A stretch of DNA of 64,000 bases from a virus. Numbering within the stretch: position 1 is the stretch's first letter; each line of letters begins with the position of its first letter. The notes under the pieces were generated by a model. It was not told the origin of the DNA. It saw nothing but the letters and a program-made list of their open reading frames with translations, and made no database searches. The stretch spans positions 1 to 64,000 of the IMG/VR virus record IMGVR_UViG_3300030042_000123. One strand, written 5' to 3'. Shown piece after piece: positions 63,147-64,000 of this stretch. The position numbers were made by a program, and so were the translations under genes.

Positions 63147-64000
63147 CTAGAGGGTTTTAGCATAATTACGTTGGGGGAGTCGGGCTGCTGGTACATGGCG
63201 GGGACGCACAAATTGAGGTAGTCCCGTGCCCGCGTGCAAGCTACGTAAAACAAACGTCTTTCTTCTTCAATCTCGTCCTCAGACCCCATGGAGAACTTGT
63301 GGGGAAGGGAGCTTTCCACGACGTTTGCCACGTAGACCCGCTTCCATTCGAGCCCCTTGGCGCTGTGGATAGTGCTGATGGTGACCGCGCCTGACTCGTC
63401 ATCATCCTTCGGGCGATCAAGCGTAAGCTGGAAAATAATGTCCTCGGCGGTCATCTTGTTGTCGGCGACCATCCCCTCAAGAAGCTGGGCGAACCGATCC
63501 AAATTTTCGAGTTTGGTTTTAACCTTGTTGCTGTCTCTTTTGTACTTCTCGGCAAGGTAGGTCGTATACTGGGTCAGGGCGAGCGTCCGTTCCAGCATAG
63601 CAACTGGGTCTTCACCAAACTGGGATATGAGCCTGACGATCCCGCCGAACGATGCTATCTTGGCGTTCTTGTCGCCCTCCGCTGCGGCGATCAGATCACC
63701 ATCATGTTTGTCGTTGGCGATGGCACGAATCTTTTCCAATGCCACTTCGCCACACCCCCTACGCGGCACGCTTGCAGCCCGCACGAATGCCATGAAATCC
63801 CTATGGTTGGTCGCCAGCCTCATATACGACAGTACGTCTCGCACTTCTTCGGTCTGCAAAAGCCCCCGCCCGCCGCGCACGACATACGGGATTTTGCGTC
63901 TCACCAACTCAGCTTCAATGTCACGAATCTGAATCGCCGCCCGAACTAAGATGCAGTTCTCACGGTAGGAGATCGGCCTAGCCGCCGACTCTCGGGGTTT
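63119..64000 (-). CDS. UvrD/Rep-like helicase, C-terminal part (runs off the window)
   Basis: The frame is open to the right edge, giving 293 residues of the C-terminal half of a superfamily 1A helicase. SYRENCILVRAA and IPYVVRGGRGLLQTEEVRDV belong to domain 2A/2B. AVTISTIHSAKGLEWKRVYV is motif V (HSxKGLEW), and EEERRLFYVACTRARDYLNL is motif VI. Walker A and B lie outside the window. 3'-5' unwinding in phage DNA replication or repair is expected. The C-terminus after motif VI is short. Confidence 0.9.
   Translation of the reverse strand, partial: KPRESAARPISYRENCILVRAAIQIRDIEAELVRRKIPYVVRGGRGLLQTEEVRDVLSYMRLATNHRDFMAFVRAASVPRRGCGEVALEKIRAIANDKHDGDLIAAAEGDKNAKIASFGGIVRLISQFGEDPVAMLERTLALTQYTTYLAEKYKRDSNKVKTKLENLDRFAQLLEGMVADNKMTAEDIIFQLTLDRPKDDDESGAVTISTIHSAKGLEWKRVYVANVVESSLPHKFSMGSEDEIEEERRLFYVACTRARDYLNLCVPAMYQQPDSPNVIMLKPSRFLAEISVH

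Noticed and set aside
1-64000. CRISPR arrays, insertion sequences, rRNA genes, integrase or attachment sites
   Set aside because: Looked for regular short repeats, transposase motifs, rRNA segments and recombinase signatures; none were seen. Mobile elements present are endonuclease genes only.

Overview
The window is a gene-dense stretch of a large tailed bacteriophage with a contractile tail (myovirus morphology). Evidence for this is a tail sheath, a tail tube, a probable prohead protease, an acidic scaffold-like protein and a major capsid protein, in the broad T4-like order protease, scaffold, capsid. No rRNA, integrase or bacterial housekeeping block is present. Almost every gene reads on the minus strand and neighbours are linked by 1-35 bp overlaps. 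A few isolated genes read on the plus strand. The host cannot be identified. Two small secreted proteins, one with a TonB C-terminal-like domain, suggest a Gram-negative host.

Region 1 (181-12938, minus) is a sugar-nucleotide and glycosyltransferase cassette: GDP-mannose 4,6-dehydratase, a GalE-like SDR, an RmlC-like epimerase, a DegT-family enzyme with His in place of the PLP lysine, a DUF268-like methyltransferase, two GT2 enzymes, four GT31-like paralogues (one frameshifted at a C9 tract), and GT10-like, GT11 and GT6 enzymes. The GT31/GT11/GT6/GT10 combination is the enzyme set that builds ABH/Lewis-type glycans. Two HNH/endonuclease VII-type genes close the block.

Region 2 (13061-19842) holds a plus-strand surface protein with two DUF3494 ice-binding-like domains, a GIY-YIG endonuclease, and small regulatory-looking genes. 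Minus-strand small genes there are served by a repeated promoter element (ATTCCTA, exactly 22 nt, TATAAT/TAGAAT). One copy faces a terminator about 70 nt away and may make a small RNA.

Region 3 (19917-55144, mostly minus) is the virion module: a giant 1968-residue multi-zinc-finger protein, a DUF2793+DUF3494 fibre protein, the capsid, decoration and surface proteins, a nested scaffold-like gene, protease, tail tube, tail sheath and neck/connector-type proteins. Free-standing homing endonucleases (GIY-YIG, HNH, EndoVII) sit directly in front of structural genes and usually overlap their start codons. A type II tRNA-like element lies downstream of the tail tube gene.

Region 4 (55760-64000) carries nucleotide and host-takeover genes: a C39-like peptidase candidate, a P-loop kinase-like protein, an Nmad1-like protein, a secreted TonB-C-like protein, NAMPT plus an NMNAT-Nudix fusion (an NAD+ salvage pair) and the C-terminal part of a UvrD-like helicase that runs off the right edge.
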